A DNA stretch of 8,956 bases. Origin: Chloroflexota bacterium (lineage in GTDB: Bacteria; Chloroflexota; Limnocylindria; Limnocylindrales; CSP1-4). Below are positions 1 through 7,142 of the stretch, one piece after another (the stretch's first letter is position 1; the number at the start of each line of letters is the position of its first letter). The notes beneath the pieces were generated by a model. The model had not been told where the DNA came from. It searched no databases and was given only the letters and a program-made list of their open reading frames with translations. A program made the translations under genes and the position numbers. The DNA lies in the NCBI GenBank assembly GCA_021789355.1, contig JAJYJR010000223.1, forward strand, positions 1-8,956. The letters run 5' to 3'.

Positions 1-507
1 CGGGGGGCTCGGAACGACCCCCGTTCGCGGGCCGCTCAGCTCCAGAAGTCCCGTGCTGGGCGGTGTCGTCGCCGCCGCTGCGGTGCCCGGCGTGGAGCCC
101 GCTGCGGCCCGAGCGAGCGCCTCGGCGATGGCGGTCCGGCCGCGGTGCCGGCCCCATGACCCTCGCCCACCGGAGCCGGCGCCAGCCACGACCGCACCGT
201 CCCGCCGCGCCGATACGACGGCCGGCAGGGGCGCGTGTCTCGCCTGCGGCAGCCCGAATGACGCCGTTGCGACGGGCCGATCGTAGTCCGTCGCGAGCGG
301 GAGCAACGGGGCGGCGGGCCTCCCCGCTGGGGACGAGCAGAGTGGCCAGGGGCCGCGGGGTGAGTCACTGCGAAGCCGTCCAGGGTAGCGACCGGAGTCA
401 TGACGCGAGACGCGGCCCGCCCACACTGCCTGCAAGAACCGACCGACCCGCCACTGCCCGGGACCGACCCAACCTGTCCCTCGGTGGCCCTCACGACCAG
501 ACGTAGA
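1..507 (-). other. Open minus-strand frame reaching the left edge; possible partial gene, unidentified
   Basis: Read on the minus strand with codons ending at base 1, this frame has no stop from about base 507 to the window edge. From roughly base 330 downward its translation is Ala/Gly/Pro-rich, with stretches such as PLLPLATDYDRPVATASFG and RTAIAEALARAAAGSTPG that look more protein-like than the Arg/Pro/Cys-rich translations of the other frames. No start with a convincing ribosome binding site was found, no family is recognisable, and in DNA this GC-rich long open frames arise by chance. The plus strand here also has open frames (for example 53-286), which read like antisense translations. 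It could be the N-terminal or middle part of a gene continuing to the left, or simply non-coding. Confidence 0.2.
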
Positions 508-800
508 TCAAGTCACGCACAGTGTCCCGAGGCGCCCGCTGGAAGGCTGGCTGGGCACGACCACGCGATCAGAGGTGCCGCCCGTGAGGTTGCCGTGCCG
601 GTATCGGCGCAGCCCACAGCCTGGTGCATGCGGCCCCGGCGACCGAGCGGTCATCCGATCCGGCACCTGGTCTCTGCGCGTCTGATATGGTCGGCGCGAA
701 TCGAGGCCGCGACGGCGAACCGCCTCATCGTCGACCCACTGTTCCCGGCAGCGGCCGTCGGCCTGATCCGGATCACTCGTGGGCACCGCGTGACGATCCC
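508..800. other. Gap without a recognisable gene downstream of mgsA
   Basis: About 290 bases lie between the unassigned left-edge frame and the stop codon of mgsA. Open frames on both strands translate to Arg- or Pro-rich sequence with no family resemblance. I looked for a hairpin plus T-run that could end the mgsA transcript, which comes from the right, and saw only a short GATCCGGATC palindrome near base 768, not a typical terminator. No RNA gene was recognised. Confidence 0.4.
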
Positions 801-1256
801 TCAGGGCGGCGTGACGTACCGGTCGATGTAGGTGTGGTAGTCGGGCAGCTGGCGCTGGTAGCTACTTTCCATCAGCGGCGACGAGATCATGAAGTCGGCC
901 GAGGCGCGGTCGCAGGCCACGGGGATGTTCCACACCACCGCGATGCGCAACAGGGCCTTCACATCGGTGTCGTGGGGCTGCTGCTCCAAGGGATCCCAGA
1001 AGAAGACGAGAAAGTCGATCTCGCCATCGGCGATCAGCGCGCCGAGCTGCTGGTCCCCGCCCAGGGGTCCACTCTGGAGCTTCCGGATCTCGACCCCCAG
1101 CGCCTCCTCGAGCAGCGTGCCAGTGGTGCCCGTGGCTACCAGGTCATGCCGCGTGAGGAGCGCCTGGTTGTACGTCACCCACTCGATGAGGTCGGCCTTC
1201 TTGCGGTCGTGCGCGACGAGTGCGATCTTCTTGCGCGGTCCGAGCGCTTGGTCCAT
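801..1256 (-). CDS. mgsA: Methylglyoxal synthase MgsA
   Basis: Predicted cytosolic enzyme that converts dihydroxyacetone phosphate to methylglyoxal and phosphate, the entry to the methylglyoxal bypass of lower glycolysis. The 151-residue product is almost exactly the size of E. coli MgsA (152). Visible family features are the N-terminal [12 protein letters not shown] strand and loop with His16 and Lys20, the phosphate-binding ATGTTG at 41-46, SGPLGGDQQ at 62-70 with the catalytic Asp68, FFWDPL at 85-90, [11 protein letters not shown] at 94-104 with His95 and Asp98, and WNIPVA at 109-114. These match E. coli His19, Lys23, Asp71, His98 and Asp101 by alignment from memory. The ATG at 1256 is chosen because GGAGG precedes it by 4 bases and it gives the family length. 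An upstream in-frame ATG at 1280 would add eight residues, and the open frame continues to 1694 without family similarity. It lies downstream of marR on the same strand, 235 bases away. Function is very likely. Confidence 0.95.
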   Translation of the reverse strand: MDQALGPRKKIALVAHDRKKADLIEWVTYNQALLTRHDLVATGTTGTLLEEALGVEIRKLQSGPLGGDQQLGALIADGEIDFLVFFWDPLEQQPHDTDVKALLRIAVVWNIPVACDRASADFMISSPLMESSYQRQLPDYHTYIDRYVTPP

Positions 1257-1265
1257 GTGCCCTCC
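1257..1265 (-). promoter_or_regulatory. Ribosome binding site that fixes the mgsA start
   Basis: On the minus strand the sequence reads GGAGGGCAC immediately before the ATG at 1256. The alternative upstream ATG at 1280 is preceded only by a weaker AGGCGG. The site supports the shorter, family-length protein. Confidence 0.7.
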
Positions 1266-1470
1266 GGGGTTCCTGTGCATCCGCCTGGGCGGGGGCGCAG
1301 ATGTCATTGTCCCCCAATCCTTCTGCCGCCCGTGGGGCGGGGCCCCATGATCCGAGCGCCGCGGGCGTGCGCGCCGTCGGCGTCGCCGCCGAGAACCTCG
1401 GCGGGTATTGCGCTGGGGTGCCCCTGGCCGGGATCGTCCTCGACTACGGCTGCTTGTCGCTGGACCGGAT

Positions 1471-1510
1471 CTAGGAGGGCCGTGGACGAACCTAGGAGGG
1501 CCGTGGACGA
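1471..1510. repeat. Perfect 19-bp tandem direct repeat, period 21, at the marR 3' end
   Basis: The sequence CTAGGAGGGCCGTGGACGA occurs at 1471-1489 and again at 1492-1510, separated by two bases. The right copy supplies the TAG stop and the last codons of marR on the minus strand, so the gene's 3' end lies inside a duplicated segment. The left copy carries the same TAG beyond the gene. It looks like a recent local duplication, for example by replication slippage. Confidence 0.85.
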
Positions 1511-2028
1511 CTCGCGCGCGCCTTCCGCGAGGCAGACCGCGGCGCGTGATCCAACCGGCCTGACGCCGTCCCTGCGTTCGTCGCCCGACGGAGTTGCACC
1601 GCCCGGCCGGCCGGGCGATCGACGACGAGCCGCCGCAGCATTGCCACGGCGTCAGCCAGCTCCGCTTCCGACCCGGCCGTCTCGATCGCGGCATGCAGCC
1701 CGGCCTCGATCCGCCGAACTTCCGCGACCGCCGTCCTGCCGGCCGCCGTCAGGCGGAGGACCGTCAGGCGGGCATCGTCGGGGCTCGAGCGCCGTTCCAC
1801 CTGGCCGGCCCCGACGAGCGCGGCCACGAGGCGACTCGGGCTCCCGCCCTCGCAGACCAGGCGTGTCCCGAGGGCCCGGACCGACAGCGGGGCGTGGGCG
1901 GCGAGGACCACCAGCACCTCGGCCTGCGCGGGCGTGAGGCCGAGCGGACGCAGCGCCCGAGCGAGATCGCGGTTGCCCTCGCGCTGCGCCGCGAGGATCA
2001 GGTACCGCAGCTCTTCGGCAGGACTCAT
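1492..2028 (-). CDS. MarR-family winged-helix transcriptional regulator
   Basis: Predicted dimeric DNA-binding repressor or activator; ligand unknown. The 178-residue product has an N-terminal dimerisation helix (about 4-28), then [13 protein letters not shown] at 31-43, the helix-turn-helix with recognition segment [19 protein letters not shown] at 62-80, and the wing [17 protein letters not shown] at 82-98, the classic MarR pattern ending in the T-A-A-G block. Helices at about 100-137 complete the dimer interface. The only cysteine is Cys59, just before the recognition helix. Residues beyond about 140 form a basic, low-complexity tail ([14 protein letters not shown]) that is unusual for the family and may be a 3' extension ending in the 19-bp repeat. 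The start at 2028 is supported by AGGAGG four bases upstream. The gene is divergent from the SDR gene, the usual arrangement for a MarR protein controlling its neighbour and itself. Confidence 0.9.
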   Translation of the reverse strand: MSPAEELRYLILAAQREGNRDLARALRPLGLTPAQAEVLVVLAAHAPLSVRALGTRLVCEGGSPSRLVAALVGAGQVERRSSPDDARLTVLRLTAAGRTAVAEVRRIEAGLHAAIETAGSEAELADAVAMLRRLVVDRPAGRAVQLRRATNAGTASGRLDHAPRSASRKARASRPRPS

Positions 2029-2032
2029 CAGG

Positions 2033-2038
2033 CCTCCT
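2033..2038 (-). promoter_or_regulatory. Strong Shine-Dalgarno of the marR gene
   Basis: The minus strand reads AGGAGG followed by CCTG and then the ATG at 2028. A perfect AGGAGG here decides the marR start. Confidence 0.8.
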
Positions 2039-2039
2039 G

Positions 2040-2045
2040 TTGACG
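2040..2045 (+). promoter_or_regulatory. Candidate -35 element for the SDR gene
   Basis: TTGACG lies in the divergent intergenic region, a near match to the sigma-70 -35 consensus. At a spacing of 17 the matching -10 would be CAACAT at 2063-2068, which is a weak match, so the promoter is tentative. If correct, the start site would fall inside or next to the palindrome at 2067-2100, a position where a bound regulator would block transcription. Confidence 0.3.
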
Positions 2046-2066
2046 TCGCATGCTACATGACGCAAC

Positions 2067-2100
2067 ATGCGTGATACAACATCCATGATGCATCACGTAT
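2067..2100. promoter_or_regulatory. Imperfect 34-bp palindrome, candidate MarR operator
   Basis: Pairing base 2067 with 2100 and moving inward gives 13 complementary pairs out of 17. The outer arms are ATGCGTGAT and ATCACGTAT (8 of 9 paired) and the inner arms are built on CAACAT and ATGATG. The flanking segment 2048-2070 has a second, weaker symmetry (GCATG at 2048-2052, CATGC at 2066-2070). This AT-richer patch in a very GC-rich window lies between the divergent marR and SDR starts. MarR proteins typically bind such palindromes near their own promoter, so this is the likely binding site; binding itself is inference. Confidence 0.6.
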
Positions 2101-2110
2101 GGAGCGTGCC

Positions 2111-3034
2111 ATGATCCTCGTCATCGGCGCGACCGGCTTCGTCGGTCGTCACCTGAGCCTCGGCCTGCTCGAACAGGGCCTGCCCCTCCGCGCGCTCGTG
2201 CGTGACCCGCGGCGCGCCCGCACGCTCCTGCCCGCCGAGATCGAGCTCGTGGCGGGCGACGTGGCCGACCCGGCGGCCCTCGATGGCGCGCTCCAGGGCG
2301 CCCGAGCCGTGTACCTCACGGTCCAGATGATTACGCGCCCACAGGGTCCCGGCGCGGGCGACTTCGCCACCGCCGAACTACGGGCGCTCACCGAGGTGAT
2401 CGCGGCGTGCCGCCGCGCCGGCGTGCGTCGGCTGATCGTGGTCGGCCTCATCGGGACACGGGCCGACGCCGCGAACGCGTGGGTGCGGGGCCGCGCCCGG
2501 GGCGAGGCGCTCCTCTTCGGCAGCGGGCTCGACGTGACGGTGATCCGGCCCGGCCTCATCGTGGGACGCGGGGGCGTCGGCTTCGAGGGGCTCCTCGCGG
2601 CCGCCCGTCACCGAGTGGCGCTCATCCGCGGCGCGGGAGGCCAGATCTGGCGCCCCATCGGGATCGACGACCTCGTCGCCTATCTCGTGGGCGTGCTCGA
2701 CGAACGCGCCTCGTATGGTCACGCCTTCGACGTCGGGACCGACGAGGTCGCGCCCTACGACGCGCTGGTGGACGCCACCGCCGACGTGCTCGGCCGGCCC
2801 CACCCGCGCAAGCTGCACCTGCCACTGCGGGCGCTGCGCCCGCTGGCCGGCCTGCTGGAGCGGGCACGCGGCCTGCCGGCCGGCGGACTTCGGGCGGGCC
2901 TCGACCATCTCGGCGACGACCTCGTCGGCGACCCGCGGCCCATTCGGCACGTGGTCACGCGCCAACTGCTCCCCTATCGTGCGGCAGCGGCGCACGCCGT
3001 CCAGCGGGACCGCGACCCAGGGCTCGACGGCTGA
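2111..3034 (+). CDS. Atypical SDR / NmrA-like NAD(P)-binding oxidoreductase
   Basis: Predicted cytosolic Rossmann-fold protein of the atypical short-chain dehydrogenase group (NmrA / NAD(P)H-binding, NDUFA9-like); substrate unknown. With the start at 2111 it has 307 residues. The nucleotide-binding motif VIGATGFVG at 4-12 has the GxxGxxG spacing, ALVRDP at 28-33 places Arg31 where NADP-preferring members carry a basic residue, and GDVADPAALDGAL at 49-61 and VIRPGLIVGRGG at 144-155 are typical of the family. The usual SDR YxxxK pair is not seen; Trp124 lies near the expected position, so it may sense NADP(H) or use another mechanism. GGAG at 2101-2104, six bases upstream, favours the ATG at 2111; an ATG at 2099 would add four residues. 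Divergent from marR and probably controlled by it. The C-terminal third (from about residue 200) is less conserved in appearance. Confidence 0.88.
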   Translation: MILVIGATGFVGRHLSLGLLEQGLPLRALVRDPRRARTLLPAEIELVAGDVADPAALDGALQGARAVYLTVQMITRPQGPGAGDFATAELRALTEVIAACRRAGVRRLIVVGLIGTRADAANAWVRGRARGEALLFGSGLDVTVIRPGLIVGRGGVGFEGLLAAARHRVALIRGAGGQIWRPIGIDDLVAYLVGVLDERASYGHAFDVGTDEVAPYDALVDATADVLGRPHPRKLHLPLRALRPLAGLLERARGLPAGGLRAGLDHLGDDLVGDPRPIRHVVTRQLLPYRAAAAHAVQRDRDPGLDG

Positions 3035-3667
3035 GCGCGCGGCGACGCGACCCGTGCCCCAGATTCCGGGCGCGTGCGCGGGGCACCAACGTCCTCCCCT
3101 TGCCGCACGTGCTGGAAGCTGCGTTCCTCGAGCATCGCCTGGGGCGCGAGGCCGGCGAGCTCGGCCGCGGCAATCCGGCGCGGTAGTTCCGGCCGTCGGT
3201 CAGGTAGTGCAGCAGGGCTCCCCGGAGGAGCCGGAAGTCGGCCAGATCGGACGTGCCGGGTCGGGCGTCACCCGGGGAGGAGCGGCACGACCGCGTCCGC
3301 TCCCCGCAAGCCGCGCGGCTTCGCTCCACACCCCGCTGTGGCATTGGCAGCTCTGGCGCGTGCGCCAGCGGAGCCGACGAGACTGGGCGTCTTCCGGCCG
3401 GGTCGTCGGAGGGCCTCCCGAAAGGGAAGCTTGACCTGGCTGCCTTTCTCGTGCCTTAGCCGCCTTGGCTCCTGCGCTGTCTCGCAACGGGGGCGGGTTC
3501 AAGGGGTCGACGCAACGGTCGCGGCCGGCATCGCGGCGGAGATCCGGCACTCAAGCGTCTTCGCGGCGGCCGCGCCCACGTGCCAGGTTCATGCGGCTGT
3601 CTGAGGGCACCGGTCCCCTACCCGCTTCCCCTCCGTCCCGGCTACACCGCCACCTGACCGTCGGGCT
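3035..3667. other. 633-base gap with a possible decayed minus-strand gene, otherwise nothing recognisable
   Basis: No intact gene is visible. On the minus strand, bases about 3265-3180 read SDLADFRLLRGALLHYLTD and continue with GRNYRA. From about 3176 to 3090 a different minus frame reads IAAAELAGLAPQAMLEERSF and continues with QHVRQGEDVG. Both segments look like genuine protein, and joining them needs one frameshift near base 3178, so a degraded or misread small gene is possible. The rest (about 3290-3667) holds only Arg/Ser-rich open frames. TTGACC at 3431-3436 resembles a -35 element for the downstream EAL gene, but no good -10 follows. No hairpin with a T-run was found after the SDR stop. 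Confidence 0.3.
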
Positions 3668-6379
3668 ATGGACGCGCCGCCGCTGGCGGGAGCATCGTGG
3701 CGCCGGGCAGCCTGCGACTCGGGCGTCCCATCGGAAAGGCCAGCGTCATTGCGTCCCACTGTCTCCGCGACCATTGCACGCCCGGCGGCCGTCGGGGCCC
3801 CGCCCCGGCCCGGGCAGGAGCCGCTGGCGTCGCCGTCCGATGCCGTGCCGGCGCTCATCCTCGAACACATCCACGACGGGGTGTTCGCGACCGACCTCGA
3901 CAACCGGATCACCTTCTGGGGAAGCTCGGCCGAGCGGCTGTTCGGTTTCTCATCGGCGGAGGCGCTGGGCCGCCCGTTCGGCGTGCTGCTCCCGTTCCAC
4001 ATGGCGGGCGACCAGGACGAGGGCGCCCTCCTCTCGGCGATCAAGGCCCGGCGGACCTGGCGGGGCGAGGGCTCCGTCCGCCTGCGCGACGGGCGGGAGC
4101 TGTGGCTGGCGTCGACGGTGAGCCCGCTGGTGGTGAATGGCCGGATCGTGGGCAGCGTCTCGGTCAGCCGCGACATGACCGCCCAGCGCGCGGAGGCCCA
4201 GCGGCGCGAGGCGGCCGAACGGGCGCTCCGGGCGCGCAGCGAGCTCAATTGCGCGCTGGTGCGCCCCTCGGACGAGCGCACGCTCCTCCAGGAGGCTTGT
4301 CGCATCGCGGTGGAGGTGGCGGGCTACCGGCTCGCCTGGGTGGGATACGCCCGAGACGACCCGGACCGCACGGTCCGTCCGATGGCCTCGGCCGGGCGCG
4401 ACGCCGGATACCTGAAGGCCGCGGCCATCACCTGGGCCGACGAGCCGCGTGGGCGCGGACCGGCGGGGACGGCCATTCGGACCGCGTGCCCCGACGTGTT
4501 GCGGGATCCTGGCGATCCTCGTTTCGCGCCGTGGTTGCAGGAAGCACAGCGACGCGGCTTCGCCGCCTCCGCGGCGCTGCCGCTGACGCTCGACGATCGC
4601 ACGTTCGGGGTGTTCTGCCTCTACGCCGTCGAGCGCGACGCCTTCAGCCCGGCCGAACTCGATCTGCTCGTCGAGATAGCGGGCGACCTCGCCTACGGGA
4701 TCACGTCCCGTCGCACGCAGGCGGCGCACGAGCAGGCCATGGAGGCCATCCGTCAGTCGGAGGAGCGGTACCGGACCGTGGTGGATGCGCTCGTCGAAGG
4801 GGTCGTGGTGCAGGACGCGGACGGGACGGTCGTGGCCGCCAATCCGGCAGCCCGCGCCATCCTGGGCTGGCGAGCGGGGTCCGGATCGAGACCGGTGAGC
4901 TGGCCGTCCGAGGCGATCCACGAGGACGGCACCCCTGTGGCCCCGGAGGACCAGCCGGCGGCGGCAACCCTGCGGACCGGGCGGGCCCGGCGGGACGTCG
5001 TGCTGGGCCTCCCTCGGGCGTCCGGGGAGCGCCGCTGGATCGCGCTCCACAGCGACCCCCTGCCCACCGAGGGGGGCGGGCGCGGGGTGGTGTCCTCCTT
5101 CGAGGACGTCACGCAGGACCGCGCCGTGCGAGCCCAGCAGCTCTTCGAGGCCCGGCTCCGAGCGGCCCTCTCCGAAGCGATCCAGACCATCCCATCCGGG
5201 GCTCCCCTCGAGGACAGCGCGCAGACGATCTGCGACCAGGTGGCGACGCTGCCGGGGGTCGATCTCGTGCGCGTGGGCGCCGTGCTGGGCGACGGAGACA
5301 TGGTTATCCTCGCGAGCCACGTGCCCGCCGGGGCTCGCGGCCTGGCGGGGTACCGGCTTCCGGCCGACGGAGCACGCTACCTGCGGGAGCGCGCCGCGCA
5401 CGGTCCCTGGGCGCAGTACGCCCACGAGCTCAGGGGACCGGGACGCTGGCGCAGCCAGCTGCTGCGCCTCGGGATCGTCGGTCTGGCGGTGGGACCCATC
5501 GCCCACGGCGGGCACGTGGACGGTGTGCTCCTCATCGGCACGCGCGACCGGGAGTTCGCCCGCACCCTGGTCGAGCAGATGCCTGCCGTGGTCGCGTTCA
5601 GCGCGACGTCGAGCGCCTTGCTGGCGGAGCGCCTGCACGCCCGGCGCGAGGACGTCGAACGCCGAGGGGAGATCGAACAGGTCCTCGCGGCCGGGGCCTT
5701 CCACCCGGTCTTCCAGCCCATCGTCGACCTCGGTTCTCGGGAGTCGGTCGGGTACGAGGCGCTCACCCGCTTCGCCTCTGGTCGGGAACCCGACCGGTGC
5801 TTCGGGGACGCCTGGTCCGTCGGTCTGGGGCCCGAACTCGAACTCGCCACGCTGCGGGCGGCGATCGAGGCGGCCCAGGGTCTGCCCGCTGGGCGCTGGC
5901 TCGATCTCAACATCTCGCCGCGCCTGCTGCTGGAACCGGAGCGCGTCCGCGACGCCCTGCAGCAGGCCGGCCGGCCGCTGGTGATCGAGGTGACCGAACA
6001 CGAGCCGGTGGGCGACTACGGGGCCCTGCGCGACGCCTTCGCGAGCCTGGGCCATGATCTGCGCCTGGCGGTCGACGACGCCGGGGCCGGCGCGGCCAAC
6101 TTCGGGCACATCGTCGAGCTGCGCCCGGACTTCGTGAAGCTCGATAGCAGCGTGGTGCAGGGCGTCAACGAGAACCTCGGGCGGCAGGCGCTCGTCGTGG
6201 GGATGCGCCAGTTCGCGCGCAGCGCCGGCTGTCGCTTGGTGGCGGAGGGAGTCGAGACCGAGCTCGAGGCCGCCACGCTCGCGCAACTCGGTGTCGAATT
6301 CGGCCAGGGGTACCTGTTCGGGCGCCCGGAACCGATTGCACCGGCCGGGGAGCGCGCGTCATCCGACGCCTCCCGGTGA
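3668..6379 (+). CDS. PAS-GAF-PAS-GAF-EAL protein, predicted c-di-GMP phosphodiesterase
   Basis: A 903-residue multidomain signalling protein predicted to hydrolyse cyclic di-GMP in response to sensory input. It has no signal peptide or membrane segment, so is probably cytosolic. Order: low-complexity N-terminus (1-58), PAS (about 60-168, with GVFATDLDNRITFW), helical linker (170-192), GAF (about 193-350, with GRGPAGTAIRT), PAS (about 363-485, with SEERYRTVVDALVEGVVVQDADG), a probable GAF (about 495-655), and EAL (about 668-890). EAL signature residues are present: Glu697 in YEALTRF, Asn748 in LDLNIS, Glu774 in VIEVTE, Asp803-Asp804 in VDDAGAG, Lys824 in FVKLD, Glu860 in AEGVET and Gln880 in GQGYLFGRP. 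Loop 6 reads DDAGAGA rather than the usual DDFGTGY. No GGDEF domain is present. The ATG start at 3668 lacks a clear ribosome binding site; a TTG at 3749 preceded by GGAAAGG is an alternative. It appears monocistronic. Confidence 0.92.
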   Translation: MDAPPLAGASWRRAACDSGVPSERPASLRPTVSATIARPAAVGAPPRPGQEPLASPSDAVPALILEHIHDGVFATDLDNRITFWGSSAERLFGFSSAEALGRPFGVLLPFHMAGDQDEGALLSAIKARRTWRGEGSVRLRDGRELWLASTVSPLVVNGRIVGSVSVSRDMTAQRAEAQRREAAERALRARSELNCALVRPSDERTLLQEACRIAVEVAGYRLAWVGYARDDPDRTVRPMASAGRDAGYLKAAAITWADEPRGRGPAGTAIRTACPDVLRDPGDPRFAPWLQEAQRRGFAASAALPLTLDDRTFGVFCLYAVERDAFSPAELDLLVEIAGDLAYGITSRRTQAAHEQAMEAIRQSEERYRTVVDALVEGVVVQDADGTVVAANPAARAILGWRAGSGSRPVSWPSEAIHEDGTPVAPEDQPAAATLRTGRARRDVVLGLPRASGERRWIALHSDPLPTEGGGRGVVSSFEDVTQDRAVRAQQLFEARLRAALSEAIQTIPSGAPLEDSAQTICDQVATLPGVDLVRVGAVLGDGDMVILASHVPAGARGLAGYRLPADGARYLRERAAHGPWAQYAHELRGPGRWRSQLLRLGIVGLAVGPIAHGGHVDGVLLIGTRDREFARTLVEQMPAVVAFSATSSALLAERLHARREDVERRGEIEQVLAAGAFHPVFQPIVDLGSRESVGYEALTRFASGREPDRCFGDAWSVGLGPELELATLRAAIEAAQGLPAGRWLDLNISPRLLLEPERVRDALQQAGRPLVIEVTEHEPVGDYGALRDAFASLGHDLRLAVDDAGAGAANFGHIVELRPDFVKLDSSVVQGVNENLGRQALVVGMRQFARSAGCRLVAEGVETELEAATLAQLGVEFGQGYLFGRPEPIAPAGERASSDASR

Positions 6380-6706
6380 GCCCTCGTCGGGTGTCTCGCG
6401 TCAGGTTATGGGTGCGGCCCCTCAGGGCGGCGAGTCGGTGAGCGAACAGCCACCACGCACGATCGGACCGGCCGTCAGGTCCGTTCGCCAGATGGGGACA
6501 AACGCACGTCGTGTTCAAGCGATCGACGCGAGCGGCCCGCGGCTTGCCCCTGGCCACCCTGCGACGCACGCCGCGTCTGACTGGGCGGAGTGCGGCTCGC
6601 GCTCCCTGCGTGGTTCGCGGCGGCCGGCCCCACTGCGGCGCGGCCGCCTGGGCGAGTCACAGGCCCGTCTCGACCGAGGTGCGACCGGCCGGCACGCTGC
6701 CCAGGG
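6380..6706. other. Gap between the EAL gene and the small membrane protein gene; no gene seen
   Basis: Open frames on both strands here are Arg/Pro/Ala-rich and resemble nothing known. This stretch lies between the 3' ends of two convergent genes, so a bidirectional terminator might be expected. GGACC and GGTCC at about 6465-6481 can form a short hairpin, but there is no T-run on either side. Confidence 0.4.
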
Positions 6707-6883
6707 TTACCGCCTGCGCCAGCTCCGGCGGCTGTCCTCGCCCTCCTCGTAGCACAGGAAACCGAACAGCAGCACCAGCACCACGGTGATGGCAAGGGCC
6801 CAGCCCCTCGTGTTGAGCCAGAGCATCGCGAGCACCAGCACCGCCAGGACAAGGATGCCCCACGCCTCGGCCGACCTCCGCAC
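6707..6883 (-). CDS. Small two-helix membrane protein, 58 residues, function unknown
   Basis: A short minus-strand gene with a GTG start at 6883-6881 and TAA stop at 6709-6707. The start is preceded by GGGGAGG and a seven-base spacer, a strong ribosome binding site. The product begins with a short charged stretch (VRRSAEAW), then a hydrophobic segment at about 9-23 (GILVLAVLVLAMLWL), a short NTRG turn at 24-27, a second segment at 28-45 (WALAITVVLVLLFGFLCY), and a charged tail with EEGED followed by Arg-rich residues. This is the layout of a membrane hairpin with both ends likely cytoplasmic, given the basic residues at both termini. I do not recognise the family. It is convergent with the EAL gene; no same-strand partner lies close. 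The clean hydrophobic pattern and ribosome binding site make a real gene likely. Confidence 0.7.
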   Translation of the reverse strand: MRRSAEAWGILVLAVLVLAMLWLNTRGWALAITVVLVLLFGFLCYEEGEDSRRSWRRR

Positions 6884-6889
6884 GATCCT

Positions 6890-6897
6890 GCCTCCCC
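6890..6897 (-). promoter_or_regulatory. Ribosome binding site of the small membrane protein gene
   Basis: The minus strand reads GGGGAGG, a short spacer, and then the GTG at 6883. It is the main support for the non-ATG start of this 58-residue gene. Confidence 0.6.
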
Positions 6898-7142
6898 TCC
6901 CCCACTGCTACGGCTCCGGCGGCCACGCGCCCGGGCGCCCAGCATACGTCGCCACCACCTGGTGCCCGCCTGGTGTCGGCGTCGCCCAGGCCACGCCTGA
7001 CGCGCGCCGCACGAGTCGCGCACGGGTCCCCCGCAAGGGTCGCTCGCGCGCGGTCCGGACTCGCCGGGCCGCGCTTCCGTCCACGCCCAAGGGGGCGGTC
7101 CGCTGGCGACCCGCCGCGGCCCCACCCCTTGGCGACAGTCCT

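Noticed and set aside
798..811. CCCTCAGGGCGGCG also present near 6419-6432, a possible dispersed repeat
   Set aside because: Only 14 GC-rich bases match and the flanks differ; chance is the simpler explanation.
1220..1474. Plus-strand 84-residue frame between mgsA and marR
   Set aside because: It is largely antisense to mgsA and has no ribosome binding site or recognisable domain.
1257..1694. Long N-terminal extension of the MgsA frame up to 1694
   Set aside because: The extension is Arg-rich with no family similarity, it overlaps the 3' end of marR, and GGAGG directly before the ATG at 1256 gives a family-length protein.
3431..3459. TTGACC as a promoter -35 for the EAL gene
   Set aside because: At a spacing of 16-18 only CCTTAG-like sequence is found, a poor -10 match.
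3495..3520. GGGTTCAAGGGGTCG, resembling a tRNA T-arm
   Set aside because: The flanking bases do not form the T stem and no acceptor, D or anticodon arms can be assembled around it.
3697..6057. 786-residue plus-strand frame overlapping the EAL gene
   Set aside because: Gly/Arg/Pro-rich translation typical of a shifted frame in GC-rich coding DNA.
3950..6286. 778-residue minus-strand open frame opposite the EAL gene
   Set aside because: It is the antisense shadow of a gene with clear PAS, GAF and EAL motifs; its translation has no recognisable domain.
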